This document shows, one piece after another, positions 52,844-64,000 of a stretch of DNA of 64,000 bases (its first letter is position 1; each line of letters opens with the position of its first letter). The position numbers were made by a program, and so were the translations under genes. Below the pieces are notes generated by a model, which was not told the origin of the DNA, did no database searches, and saw nothing but the letters and a program-made list of their open reading frames with translations. The stretch covers positions 960,501 to 1,024,500 of the forward strand of contig CANTUQ010000109.1 in NCBI GenBank assembly GCA_947683425.1. Reading direction: 5' to 3'. This DNA is from Excoecaria cochinchinensis. Taxonomy: Eukaryota; Streptophyta; Magnoliopsida; Malpighiales; Euphorbiaceae.

Positions 52844-53292
52844 GGGTTAATTTCATTCATGATCACTTAACTTTTACTCAAATAATACTAACATAATAAA
52901 AGAATTTTTATTCACATAAAAATCACCGAACTTAGAGCATGTTTAAAAAAAAATCAGTTTAACCGTTTTCAGACGATTCTTTCGCCGAAAAGTTCCGCCG
53001 GCGTATTCACTCAGCACCCCTATGCACACATGTCTTGACACGTGGCATATCATGTGAAAAAAATGACATGTGAGCATGTCATGTGGTATGCCACATGGAC
53101 ATTTTGACAAGTTAGTTTGCCATGTGGCATAATTATATATCATTTTTTCCACAAGCCACGGCACGTGTCAAGCCACTTGTGTATAGAGGTGCTGAATGTA
53201 TGCGCTAGCTATAATTTTTAGTGGTTTTTTAGCCGAAAAATGGCTGAAGTGATTTTTTTGAAAACATGTTTTAAGTTCAGTAATTTTTATGA
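52844..53292. mobile_element. Mutator-like foldback element, left portion (module A)
   Basis: Begins GGGTTAATTTCATTCATGATC, as in the complete copy at 58596-59117, and includes the central ACACGTGGCAT-like repeats. The right arm has been replaced from about 53293 by an (AC)n(AT)n tract and an inverted MITE arm. No coding. Confidence 0.7.
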
Positions 53293-53302
53293 GAATTCCC
53301 AT

Positions 53303-53349
<47 letters not shown>

Positions 53350-55180
53350 ATGGATAATATCTTACAATTAGTATTTATTTCATTATTTGAATATTTAAAT
53401 TATTTATTCAGAAACACAATAGTGGAAGAAATTTATTTAGTTTGTCAAACTAATTACAAATTAACCAGTGATCTTCCCAATTCAATAAAACTGTATTCTC
53501 AAAATTCATTACATTCTTAATAAAGTGGATTTGTCAATATACTCTATTTTATAAGATTAAAATATCAATATTATTTTAATAATTACGTTTGTTGAGTACT
53601 ATATCAAAATGGGTAGTTTTAATCAACTAAAATTTTATTTAAATCAAATTCAAATTTTTAAAAAATTCCATATATTTAAACCAAATTATTAGTTTAATCA
53701 AGTAAATTTTATTAAATGATAAGAACGTAACGTACATGTTTTTTAAAAACACATATTAATACTCTCAATTATAATGGGATCTACTTTAATTCAAAATAAA
53801 AGGTTTATGGTATTATTTGTATTGATTTAGTGAATTTAATTAAAGAAACTTATTTGGGATGTTCTTAAACTAAAATTTTGAAGTTATCGTAATCTTCAAA
53901 TGAGAGAACAAAAAAAAGCACCTCTATTAAAAAGAGCAATGAAATAAATTTGTAATGTTGAAACAATAAAATTAGAATTGAGAAAAAAAAAAAGAAATAA
54001 AAAGTATAAATTGTATAACAACTAAAATTTTAATTTTAAAAATATAATCTACACAATTAATGATGGTTAAAAATATGCATTTTTTTTTAATTTTTCATAT
54101 AATGAAAAATTTTGAATAGAATAATTAAGAGGAATAGATTATTAAACATATTTCATTAGAAATAAATTAAAAAAAAAAAGAAAGAATATAATTTTTTTTT
54201 TGAGAGTTTGATATAAAAGCCTACAATAATAAGGAAATTAAAACATTATTTCCTTATTTTTATCAATCTTTAACAAAAAATGGGATGTTTTTCCAAAGTT
54301 TTCTCTGCTCCTTGTATTTATCGGCAAATGGAGTAAGTAAATGAAGTAAAGAAAGTCAACTAATAATAATAATAATAATAATAATAAAAGAGTATGAAAA
54401 CAATCTCAAATTTTGTTGGCTAAGGGTGTGAAGAAAAAATCTCCAATTAATTTTGTAGATTATATTTTAACACATGCATTTTATTAATTTGTTATAAACA
54501 TCTATATTATTGCTAATATTTGTACCTATAATAATTACAATAGTCCTGCTCTCTAATAGGCTCATGTATAAGACAAGATTTTTATTCCACTGACACCTAA
54601 AACCTTCATAATAAATTGTACCATCAAAGTAGTGACATCTACTATTTTGCTTAATTTCACCTATTTCTATAACGGAAATTTGCAATTCAATTAACTTTTA
54701 GTTATAAAATAACTAATATAATTTTATAATCAGTTATATCACAACTTCTGGAATTCAAGTACCTTTACTCTGTTTACAAAAATATGAAAATAAGGATTTA
54801 GATAATGCATGCAAATCGATTGGATCGATTTGGTAGGATTAAAATGATTACGCTAATATGATAGTTTTCTGTGGTACCAAATGGGCACTCATTTGTTTGA
54901 TCATATAGTGGTATGATCTACATATTAGATGCATCTGCTCAGACTAATGCATTATAATGGTCATGCACTAAAAATGTTTCCTCTATATTAGTTTATTTAA
55001 ATAATTGCTCTATAAGTAACATTTTTTAATATCTTCTACGTTGATTGTTTTTTAAGACAATCACATTATCTACTATATATGAAGCGTTTATGTTTGTATA
55101 TCCAAAAAACACAATGGACTATTTTCATGTCAGATTTATTGGAAGACTTGATAATGAAATGAAGCATTGTGTATGGACAG

Positions 55181-55555
55181 GTTTCTTTTCCCAATTTAAC
55201 AAGTTTGGAGGTGGTGGATTGCAACAATTTGAAGCATATATTTAAAACTTCAACCGCTAAAAGTCTTTTGCAACTAAAAAGTCTTGTGACAGAGAATTGT
55301 GAATTGATGGAAGAAATAATAATAACAGAGGAATTTGAAGCAGAAGAGAGGACTGATAAGATTGTGTTTTCAAAGTTGGACTTTATTCAACTCGGTTGGC
55401 TTCCAAATTTAATTAGATTCATCAATGGCTATTTGATTGAATCTCAGTCAATGAGAGAAATAATAATAAATGACTGTCCAGCATTGAAGAATTTTGTCAC
55501 CGACATTTCAAACAACAATAGCTCTAATGATATTCTGTCACTCTTCAATAAAATG
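55181..55555 (+). CDS. NLR LRR exon 3, module B copy
   Basis: Same length (375 bases), phase and splice signals (GGACAG acceptor; ATG|GTGATA donor) as the exon at 23723. It encodes VSFPNLTSLEVVDCNNLKHI to SLFNKM. By eye about 16 of 125 residues differ from module A. It is open throughout. It may be spliced to the upstream NLR exons through a ~30-kb intron, or may be an orphan duplicated exon. Confidence 0.8.
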
Positions 55556-56096
55556 GTGATATGCTTACATCTTTTTCTCTTTCATACATTTCACATTTTA
55601 TTTGCTCTAACTTAACATTACGTACCTTAATCAAAAGTTTTAGAAACATTAACCAATAATTTACATAAGATGCATTAATAAGATTGTCCCATCTTACCAA
55701 ATAATATTTTTCTTTAATGTTGAACTGGAACTTAAACTCAACTTCTAACACTTCTTTTAGTATCACTTAGTTGGACCATACACACACACACACACACGTA
55801 CCCATGACTTAGTTTAGAAAAGTTAGAGGAAGGATTTATGATAGTGAATTGCGAATGATATTCAATCACTTTTCAATGAAATGGTGATATGCTTACTTCC
55901 CTTTCTCTTTTATATATATATATATAATTTACTTTTTAATTCACTCTAAATAATCATTGCCTTATTTTTATCAATTTAATGATGTTTGGCCAGTAATTTA
56001 CTTTTTGTGTGTGTGTTTTGGGAAGTTACTTATGTTTATTCTAAACTCTTGGAAGGACACATTAATGAGAATATTAATAATTACTGGCAATGGCAG

Positions 56097-56609
56097 GTTA
56101 TATTTCCTAATTTACAGGAAATGAAGGTGTCTCACATGGATAATTTGGAATATATGTGGCATAGTCAATTCGCAGATGATGATTCCTTCTTCAAACTTAA
56201 ATCATTGAGAATCGATAATTGCTCAAAATTAAAAGCAATTTTTGCAACATCGAAAAATGGGATGAGAAGATTTCAGAGATTAGAGAAGCTGGATCTATGG
56301 CGTTGCCATAAAATGGAAGTGATATATCAAATAGAGGAGTTGGGTTCTATTGATGAAGTAGCATTTGAGCTGAGACATTTGAAGGTACAGGATATGCCAT
56401 CGTTGAAGCGGATATGGAGTGAGGATGCAAATGGGGTTTTCAGTTTTCCAAATCTAAAATCAGTTCAAGTTATTGACTGTGATGTTCTGGAGTATGTATT
56501 TCCAGAATCCATAGCTAGTGGTCTTTTGCAGCTGGAAGAGCTTCAAGTAGCAAAGTGTTGCCAGATGGAACACGTTGTTGGTAATCAACAGCTCCCTTGG
56601 CTTCCAAAG
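56097..56609 (+). CDS. NLR LRR exon 4, module B copy
   Basis: 513 bases in phase 0, from VIFPNLQEMKVSHMDNL to LPWLPK, with acceptor TGGCAG and donor AAG|GTATGA. About 15 of 171 residues differ from the exon at 24701, including a cluster where LRIFNMP becomes LKVQDMP. No later exon or stop-bearing terminal exon is visible to the window end, so the 3' end of the gene is either missing or continues beyond. Confidence 0.8.
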
Positions 56610-58318
56610 GTATGACCCTCATTTTATTTATATCAGTCATAAATATTTATTTTTTTATTTCTCAAATACTTTTAAAATTAGCTTATCTCATATAATAACC
56701 TTAGCAAAAATATTTAAAAAGTAAATTAAAAGGTTCAGAACTAACTTAACTCAAAAGAAGAAGAAATAATTGAATTGGACTGAAAATATAATGATAGAAG
56801 TTGGCGTGATAAATTAATTCATATTTGAATTTTTTTCTTTTTGAATTTCATTTTAATTGTACAGATTTTTAAAATCTCAGAAAAATTGATAGGTTATACA
56901 GATTTTTTTTGAATTTCATTTTGGATTCAAGTATGATATTTTTTATTTGATTTTATATATTGGTAGGTTATACAGATTTTTCAATTAATAAATGTAACAA
57001 AAAAATTGATGGTAAATATTATTAAAATCTCACGTGCTTGTTAAGAAAAATATATCCTTTACTTATTTAATAAGAATTTAATTACATGTTTTAAGTGTAG
57101 AGTTGGCAAATCGATAATATTGGACGGATTTGGTTCGAGTATGAGCTGACCATAGGTTTAGCCCAAATGGATCGCATATTGGCCCAAACGGGTTGAGTTG
57201 CATGTCAACATACTTGACCCATTTTTTAATTGAAATTAACTCTTAATATAACTATATCATTATACTAAGACTACTATGAAAAGCTTGACCCATTTTAAGA
57301 ATACAAATATTAAATATACAAATACTAGGTAATTGTTCCATTTAAAAAAAAAAAATCCTATTTAATAAGAATATTATAAAAATGTTAAAAACAACATGCA
57401 TATGCATATTCAAATATATATATTACTTTTAAATCCAAAAATACACATGTTATAGTTTTGGTTTTTCTTGTTAAGTTATATATATAATTAATACATCCTT
57501 ATAATAAAATATATTATATTTCACAAAAGACAAAGTTTTCTCTAATAGAAAAAGGAGACAGAAATAGACATAGAGTTTCGAATTTGCTAGATGATTAATG
57601 CTTGATCATCTTACTTCTCATTGGTAAAAATAAAATGTGCTTGTAAGAACATTCTCTTTTCCTTTGTTAAAAGAAAAATAATAAAATAATTGAATTTATA
57701 ATTTTACTGAACTTACAATAATATTACAACTATGCATGAGCATAGACGGGTTAATTCGTCTGTTAATAATTTTATTAACAAATCTATTAATTTCAATTAA
57801 CCACTATATTGATTTTGTTTTTTTTTTCGGTATTTTTGAATCGATTAACCAATACATTTTGGTTAATCATTAAAAGCTCTTAACATATAAATTTAATAAA
57901 TTATAAAAATTGTAGTATTATTTTTAATGGTTGAAAATATTTCAAAAATAAAAAATATAAATAAAATATAATATCGATTAAAAAACAAAAAAAAAAATTA
58001 TAATTAATTGTAAGAATCGAAAATATATATTCAACATAAAACTAATACTATAGTGCTCATTATACACAGAATATATTATTGTAACAAGTGCTCATTATAT
58101 ACAGAATAAATTATTGTAACAAGAAGATAATTCCAATGCTTATTTACTAAATGAATGTATTATAATAATTTTAGATTATAATATTTTTAAATTACAAAAA
58201 TATTAATAAATTTAAGTGTAAAAATTAAAACTGTTAAACATATTATAAACTATTATAGTTAATTGGCTTTAAAAAGACGACTTTAGATTGTGGACTCTTT
58301 AATTTGGGGATTATACTG

Positions 58319-58589
58319 TTGAGAATACACTTTTGTTGAATTGGGAATATCACTGGTTAATTTGTAATTAGTTTGACAAACTAAATAAATTTCTTACAAT
58401 ATTGTGTTTCTGAATAAATAATTTAAATATTCAAATAATGAAATAAATACTAATTGTAAGATATTATCCATTATTAATATATATATATATGGGGATTCTC
58501 CTAATATAAAAAATTTAAATTTTGATAATGAAATTAGTAATTAGTTAAATACCAGTGATATTCCCAATTCAATAAAAATGTATTCTCAA
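58319..58589. mobile_element. Short MITE with TTGAGAATACA ends (copy in module B)
   Basis: Counterpart of 52569-52837, with the same inverted ends and interior; differs by scattered bases. No coding. Confidence 0.75.
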
Positions 58590-58595
58590 AATTCA

Positions 58596-59117
58596 GAGTT
58601 AATTTCATTCATGATCACTGAATTTTTACTCAAATAACACTAGTATAATGAAAGAATTTTTATTCACATAAAAATCACCGAACTTAGAGAATGTTTACAA
58701 AAAAAATCATTTTAACCGTTTTCAGACGATTTATTCGCCGAAAAGTTCCGCCGGCGTATACACTCAGCACTCCTGTGCACACATGGCTTGACACGTGGCA
58801 TAGCATCATGTGAAAAAAATGACATGTGAGCAAGTCATGTGGCATGCCACATGGACATTTTGACAAGTTAGTTTACTATGTGGCATACTTATATGTTATT
58901 TTTTTCACAAGACATACCACGTGTCAAGCCACTTGTGTCTAAGAGTGCTGAGTGTATGCGCCAGCTATAATTTTTAATGATTTTTTAGCTAAAAAATGGC
59001 TGAAGTGATTTTTTTGGAAACATGTTTTAAATTCAGTAATTTTCATGAAAATAAAAAATTTTCATTATATTAGTGTTATTTGAGTATAAATTCAGTAACT
59101 ATAAGTGAAATTAACCC
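58596..59117. mobile_element. Mutator-like foldback MITE with 9-bp target duplication
   Basis: The 9-bp repeat CAAAATTCA flanks it exactly (58587-58595 and 59118-59126), the length typical of Mutator-like elements. Arms of roughly 150-200 bp are inverted (GAGTTAATTTCATTC... and ...GTGAAATTAACCC). The middle carries short DACACGTGGCAT/CCACATGG-type repeats. No transposase. A small minus-strand open frame in the middle (58684-58866) is a repeat by-product. Confidence 0.85.
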
Positions 59118-59567
59118 CAAAATTCATTACATTCTTAATAAAGTGGATTTGTCAATATACTCTATTTTATAAGATTAAAATATCAATATTATTTTGATAG
59201 TTACGTTTGTTGAGTACTATATCAAAATGGGTAGTTTTAATCAACTAAAATTTTATTCAAATCAAATTCAAATTTTTAAAAAATTCCATATATTTAAACC
59301 AAATTATTAGTTTAATCAAGTAAATTTTATTAAATGATAAGAACGTAACACACATAATTTTTTAAAACACATATTAATACTCTCAATTATAATGGGATCT
59401 ACTTTAATTCGAAATAAAAGGTTTATGGTATTATTTATATTGATTTAGTGAATTTAATATAAGAAACTTATTTGAGATGATCTTAAACTAAAATTTTGAT
59501 GTTGTAGTAATCTTCAAATGAGAAAACAAATAAAAGCACCTCTATTAATAAGAGCAATGAAATAAAG

Positions 59568-60117
59568 AGGCAAAAATATATACCTCTCGCATGTTGTGTG
59601 ATTCATAGTTTTATTAGGATGCACGGAAGTATAGACTCTTTATTTGTAGAATATGCAAATGAAAATATTGTGCTTGGAAATGATCAACAAAATAGTGAAG
59701 CCAGCACTTCAGAGCCACGGGAAACTGTTGATATAAATACAAGTCAACTTCGTCAAATGAACAGTATTCGAGATAGAATAGCTGAGAGATTATGGTTAAA
59801 TTATAATAATTGACATTTACATTGTTTAATTTTCCTTAAAGAATTATTTATTTTCTTGTTATTATGAATTTTTTTTTAATAAATTATGATATTTATTAAA
59901 TATTTATTATTAAATATTTATTATTCAATATTAATAATTAGATAATATATATGCATAATATTTATTAATGGATATTAGAAATATTATAATTAAAAATTAT
60001 GATTTCATTTTTAAATTTATAAAATAGTTTTTAAAAAATAAAAAATAAAAACTAAAAACAGTTTCTGGATTTTAAAAAACTAAAAATAAAAAACATACAA
60101 CTTTACCGAATGCACCC
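59568..60117 (+). mobile_element. PIF/Harbinger 3' fragment
   Basis: Absent from module A at the matching point. The right end CCGAATGCACCC (complement GGGTGCATTCGG) matches the ends of the element at 6829 and is followed by TAA (60118-60120), a possible target duplication. The left end is truncated. From 59814 to 60117 it is AT-rich non-coding end sequence. Confidence 0.75.
59598..59813 (+). pseudogene. Harbinger transposase C-terminal remnant
   Basis: The 71-residue frame ends RDRIAERLWLNYNN, which resembles the R..(I/L)A..(L/M)W end of plant PIF/Harbinger transposases. The catalytic region is missing. Context inside a Harbinger end fragment supports the call. Confidence 0.6.
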
Positions 60118-60248
60118 TAAAATTTTAATTTTGAAAATATAATCTACACAATTAATGATGGTTAAAAAAATGCATTTTTTTTTTATTTTTTTCATATAAT
60201 GGAAAATTTTGAATAAAATAATTAAGAGGAATAAATTATTAAATATAT

Positions 60249-60712
60249 TGAAGGAAAATAATCCTAAATGTGTAATAGCCCATAAATCCATCATGCCAAA
60301 TTATTAATAATAAAATAGATGCGGAAGCATACCTGAATCCACAGCTATTAAGAATGCGGAAGGTTTTAGGGTTTACAGTTGGTACAGAAATCTAGATTTT
60401 TTATTAGGTGATGGGATACTAGAGAGAGAGAATTAGGATTAGGGTTTAGGGTTTAGGGTTAGAATTAGAATTAGGATCAAGACCATAACCTATTTATAGA
60501 GTGATTTATCTATTAATTTGCCCATCATAAATTAGATTAAGTTCTTTAGGTTTCTACACATTCATAAAATAACCTCCATATTTTAATAAGATGACTATTA
60601 AGTTCAATTTGACTTTAAATTTACAGATCACTTTTATTTGGACTAAAACTCTAATAGTTTATAATATACAATATTCACATATTTAATTTGTATAGGTTCA
60701 TAAATTCCAACA
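60249..60712 (-). mobile_element. Ty1/copia 3' LTR (464 bp)
   Basis: On the minus strand the LTR starts TGTTGGAATTTATGAACC directly after a purine tract (AAATGGGAGAT) and ends at TG/CA at 60249. The inner boundary of module B (ATTATTAAATATAT) is interrupted here relative to module A, which confirms the outer LTR end. It contains a short telomere-like TTTAGGG run. Confidence 0.85.
60439..60460. repeat. Short telomere-like TTTAGGG run
   Basis: About three TTTAGGG units within the copia LTR, followed by degenerate AGAATTAG text. Too short to indicate a telomere. Confidence 0.9.
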
Positions 60713-61960
60713 ATCTCCCATTTGTACCTTATACATATAAATATGCGATAACCTCATTAATTGTATATTACTATAATACTTTATGAGCTCAAAAATGCTA
60801 TCATAACTGAAATCGTCTTTGACAATCTTGTTCATGAATTATACCAACATAGGATCAAAGAGATTTTCGTTACATTTATCGTAACTAGACCCAACAATGG
60901 TCACATATATTAATATAACCAACAACATGGATCAAATATGGATGTGTAGCATGGAAATGTCATGTAATGTGATCTTTAACATGCCTATTTCCAACTGGTC
61001 CAACCTTATTCCTTAATGAGATCAAACAAAGTAGAGAGTGAAAACTGTATAAAGTCTTTAACTGAATGATAAACTTTATGTACCCACACAAATATCCATA
61101 TGACATGTCAACCAAAATAAATTTCAGCATCTATAAGTACAAACTCCCACTAAATTGATATATTATCTAATAGTATAACACCCATGTGAGCAGTGTGCTC
61201 ATGAAAGACCTTGGTTATTAATCCTTTAGTAAGCGGATCTGCAATCATGGAGTTTGTGCCAATATGCTCTATAGATATTTAATCACTCTGAACTTTTTCT
61301 TTAACAATTAGGAACTTAATGTATGTTTAGACTTCGAAGAGCTCCTATTGTTGTTGGAATACAGCACTGCTGATTTATTATCACAAAATAATTTTAATGG
61401 TCTTTCAATACTATCCACAATTCGCAGTCCTATGACAAAATTTTTCAACCATATCCCTCGATTTGATGCCTGATGACATGCTACAAATTCAGCTTCCATG
61501 GTGGAAGAAGCCGTGAGTGATTGTTTCACACTTTTCCATGAAATGACTCCTCCAACTAACAAGTAAATGTAGCCTGAAGTGGATCTACGACTGTCTTGGC
61601 ATCCAGCAAAATCAAAGTCGGAATACCCAATGATCTCTAACTGATCCGATCTCTTATATGTGAGCATATAATCTTTTGTTCTCTGTAAATACCACATAAT
61701 CCTTTTGGCTGCTTTCCAATGATCCATGCCTAGTTCACTTAAATATCTACCTAATATTCCAACAATGTATGCGATATTTGGACGTGTACAAACTTGAGCA
61801 TACATTAGACTTCCTATAGCTGAAGCATAAGGAATATTTTGCATTTCCTTAGACTCGAGTTCATTCTTAGGGCACTGATTGCGACTAAGCTTATCTCCCT
61901 TAATTACCGGGGTATCTCCTAGTTTACAATTTTGCATGCCAAACTTTTTGAGAATCTTTT
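60713..61960 (-). mobile_element. Ty1/copia internal region, truncated
   Basis: Polypurine tract followed, on the minus strand going upstream, by non-coding sequence and the 3' end of pol. It is cut at 61960 by the TGTAACACC element. Integrase and most of RT are outside the window or lost. Confidence 0.85.
61165..61960 (-). pseudogene. Copia pol 3' end (RT tail and RNase H), frameshifted
   Basis: The open part (61937-61308, 209 residues) has YASAIGSLMYA (37-47), RPNIAY, YSDFDFAGC (RNase H; usually YSDADWAGC), SWKSVKQ, SSTMEAEF and DNKSAV. After KSKH the frame is lost. The rest of the family C terminus (FLIVKEKVQSD, SIEHIGTNSMIADPLTKGL) is readable further on with a stop, ending near 61165. 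Upstream, KKILKKFGMQNCKLGDTPV continues to the truncation at 61960. Confidence 0.9.
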
Positions 61961-64000
61961 TGTAACACCCTTAAGCCTTACGTACCATTAATTAACTGTT
62001 CTTTCCTATTCTGATAAGCTACTTAAACTAAACATGCTATTAAATAGCCAATTAATTTAAAACCGTTACCTTTTTTTTTCTTTCTACAGTCATTACTATT
62101 CCAATTAATTAAATCCAATCCATCGATCACAAGTCACTAGGCCATTAACCTTACAATCACATTTTAACGTCGATTGACCTATAACTATCTAAGGTCACTA
62201 TTCATTTGGTCAGTTTTCATTAACATGCATTCACACATTTATCATTCCCAATTTCCTTTGTGCTTACTTTCCTATCACATTATTTGGCATGCCAACATTC
62301 ATTCACACACGTTGAGTTATAAATAAAAATACATCACACACGTAGTCACAAATATACTTACCAGTTTTACAGACCAATACAAATCACAATACCCAATACT
62401 AAATATAAGACATATACATGCCAAATTCTTACGTACTTATAATCCAAAATAATTCTCGGTAAGCTCCCATATCATATGTGAGGTGCCTTGCTTCCGATCC
62501 TAAAGCGAACCTACACACAGTCAAACAAAACTACGTGCTGAGTATTAAAAATGCCTAGTGATGATTGCAATTCCAAAAATACCTTAATAATAATCAAAAT
62601 ATATTCATATTAAACAATTAATCTACTTAATTTATTAATTAAGCATACAATAAACCAATTACTCATCAATAAATAATATGTTTAAGGCTATTAACACAAT
62701 CGATACCCATTAATTACTTTAATTACCATTTCGTCCGTAATTTATGGCAACTTTCCAATTATACCCCTATACTTTTCAAAAATTACAAAAATGCCCTTAG
62801 TTCATTTTATTTTACCAAATTTACACTTTTGCCATTAGTTCATTTTAATTCACATATATTTACATTTATGCCATCAATTCATTTTCTTTTCACACAATTT
62901 AAGATTTTGCTATCAATTCAATTCCAATTTCATCAATATTACCATATTGCCACTAGTTCATTTGTTTTTCACCAAAATTACGATTACACCCTTATTTTAC
63001 TTTTCTTTACTCACAGTTACCAAATTGCCCTTATTTATATCCCTTTTTACCATTTTTCATTATTTAACATGCAAAATTACTATTTTACCCTCCAATTTCA
63101 ATTTTCATGCCAAATTACATTTTTACCCTTCAAAAGTCACCAATTTTCACATTTAACCAATTAATGACATTTTTGCCCTTATTTATCATCATTCACACAC
63201 ATAAGCATAAAATTACCATATTACCCTCAAACTTTCATACAATTTCATTTATGTCTTCGAAACTTTTTATTAATTACAGTTATGTCCTTTTTCACACAAA
63301 TAACATTTTTAATTCACAATTCAATCAATTAAAGCACATATTTACCATATTGCCCCTAAATATTTTACATATTACGATTTTGCCCGCCCTTTTTCTTTTA
63401 TTTACAATTATGCCATTTTCAATCTTATCTTAACTTAACTTTATCCTTATCACTTTAATCATTACCATATATCATCATTATCATAAAATCATTGCCATAC
63501 CTTTGTCTTTACCACATAATCATATGCATATCTTGTCTTTATCACATAATCACATGCATATCTTGTTTAAGCATTCATACTTCATATTCATATCATTTTA
63601 ACTTATTTTATTATTTTTCTTTGCCATTTGCCCCTGTATAAAGTTGGCAGACATCTATAACTAGGATAAACGAGACGCGAACCCCTAAAAGCTCGAATAA
63701 CCTGAAGGACCACAAAAAATTACTTCAGTCTTTAATACATACCAGAGGAATCCCGAGGGACTACTCCTGTCTTTATATACTTTCCAAAACATTTTAACTT
63801 TAAATACAATGAGGTAGGATCGTCATTGGTCTACCATAAGTGAGACGCCATGCTCACACCCGCAGTCTTATGTCTCTATGGCTAGCGATCATATCCTGAA
63901 CTAGACTTGACTACCAGATTACTACATATGGCATAAAAATTTCACTTTTCACATTCTTAGTTACCAGTCATTTTTTTCATGGAATTTCATCATCCTATTC
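61961..64000. mobile_element. Second TGTAACACC LTR-like element, truncated by the window end
   Basis: It starts TGTAACACCC inside the copia element, in the same style as the 10485 element. Downstream text includes GATAAACGAGACGCGAACCCC and a long series of low-complexity repeats. No coding is recognised; open frames at 62829-63433 encode Phe/His/Ile/Leu-rich repeat translations. The far end lies outside the window, so LTR status is inferred from the terminus alone. Confidence 0.5.
62745..63440. repeat. Degenerate repeats of ATTTTTGCCNTTANTTCA type
   Basis: Blocks like CACTTTTGCCATTAGTTCATTTTA, each containing a TTGCC(A/C) core, recur about every 40-60 bases, with TATTGCCACTAG, TTTATGCCATC and AATTGCCCTTATT variants. 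It looks like a decayed tandem array within the LTR-like element. Confidence 0.65.

Larger units (their letters stand above)
52374..54157 (+). repeat. NLR 3' module, copy A (right part, after the nested insertion)
   Basis: Matches copy B from about 58125 to 60248. It contains a short LINE endonuclease scrap (GGCTTTAAAAAGACGACTTT, 52515 on, also at 10106 and 58265), a MITE, the left half of a Mutator-like element and an inverted partial MITE copy at 53340-53505. No exons. The end at about 54157 is the junction with copy B. Confidence 0.8.
54158..60248 (+). repeat. NLR 3' module, copy B
   Basis: Closely repeats module A in order: intron 2 end, LRR exon 3, LRR exon 4, long intron tail, MITE and Mutator-like element. 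It lacks both the ~1-kb insert and the nested CACTA stack of copy A, and so serves as the empty-site reference. The copy is cut at 60248 by a copia LTR. Bases 56610-58318 contain no exon; they are the AT-rich counterpart of 25214-27737. Confidence 0.88.

Noticed and set aside
60439..60460. Interstitial telomere
   Set aside because: Only about three TTTAGGG units, located inside a copia LTR.
62829..63433. Overlapping plus-strand open frames of 69-111 residues
   Set aside because: They translate a degenerate TTGCC-type repeat array in an LTR-like element.

Overview
The window is AT-rich nuclear DNA from a dicot plant. It shows intron-bearing NLR immune-receptor genes, plant transposons of nearly every order (CACTA, PIF/Harbinger, hAT, Mutator-like, Ty1/copia, L1-type LINE, long LTR-like elements) and an endogenous plant pararetrovirus. 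There are no rRNA genes, bacterial-style operons or CRISPR arrays, and I recognised no tRNA gene. I cannot name the species.

Layout. 1-3150: 5' part of a minus-strand Ty1/copia element (gag remnant, primer-binding site, probable LTR), with a 216-bp tandem duplication and a CACGTG-rich stretch. 3461-4553: broken NLR pseudogene of the I2/RGA type. 4818-6630: short non-autonomous CACTA element. 6801-9067: hAT-like element containing a Harbinger-like element filled by a GGTGGTGGC minisatellite. 9209-15870: L1-type LINE remnant split by later insertions, the largest a 4.25-kb TGTAACACC...GGTGTTACA LTR-like element with palindromic tandem repeats. 17246-25213: an RPS5/At4g27190-like CC-NBS-LRR gene with a long first exon and three further phase-0 LRR exons. 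The first exon encodes an unusual hydrophobic repeat array at its N terminus. The 3' LRR exons lie in a module that was tandemly duplicated: copy A is 22675-27737 plus 52374-54157, copy B is 54158-60248.

Copy A is split by a nested insertion at 27738-52373. A CACTA-type element, which carries two captured exons of a WCRKC-type thioredoxin gene (50816-51198) and a hAT element with a perfect 8-bp target duplication, was entered by a PIF/Harbinger element (27797-47954, TTA target duplication). That element keeps an apparently intact transposase and Myb/SANT-like partner. Inside the transposase's first intron, in a (TA)n tract, sit two head-to-tail, nearly identical 8.1-kb pararetrovirus genomes (30220-46416). 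Each has an intact 1847-residue polyprotein (movement protein, capsid-like region, zinc knuckle, protease, RT, RNase H) and an intact 485-residue second protein. The two-ORF layout and (TA)n target resemble florendoviruses.

Right end. Module B carries copies of the last two LRR exons, a MITE, a Mutator-like foldback element, a Harbinger fragment, a truncated copia element (60249-61960) and, from 61961 to the window end, part of a second TGTAACACC LTR-like element.

The clearest items for follow-up are the intact tandem virus array and its junctions, the captured thioredoxin exons, the in-frame N-terminal repeat array of the NLR, and the duplicated phase-0 LRR exon module whose parts are now about 30 kb apart. 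Exon boundaries and element ends were read by eye from splice signals, terminal repeats and target-site duplications; no alignment or database search was run.
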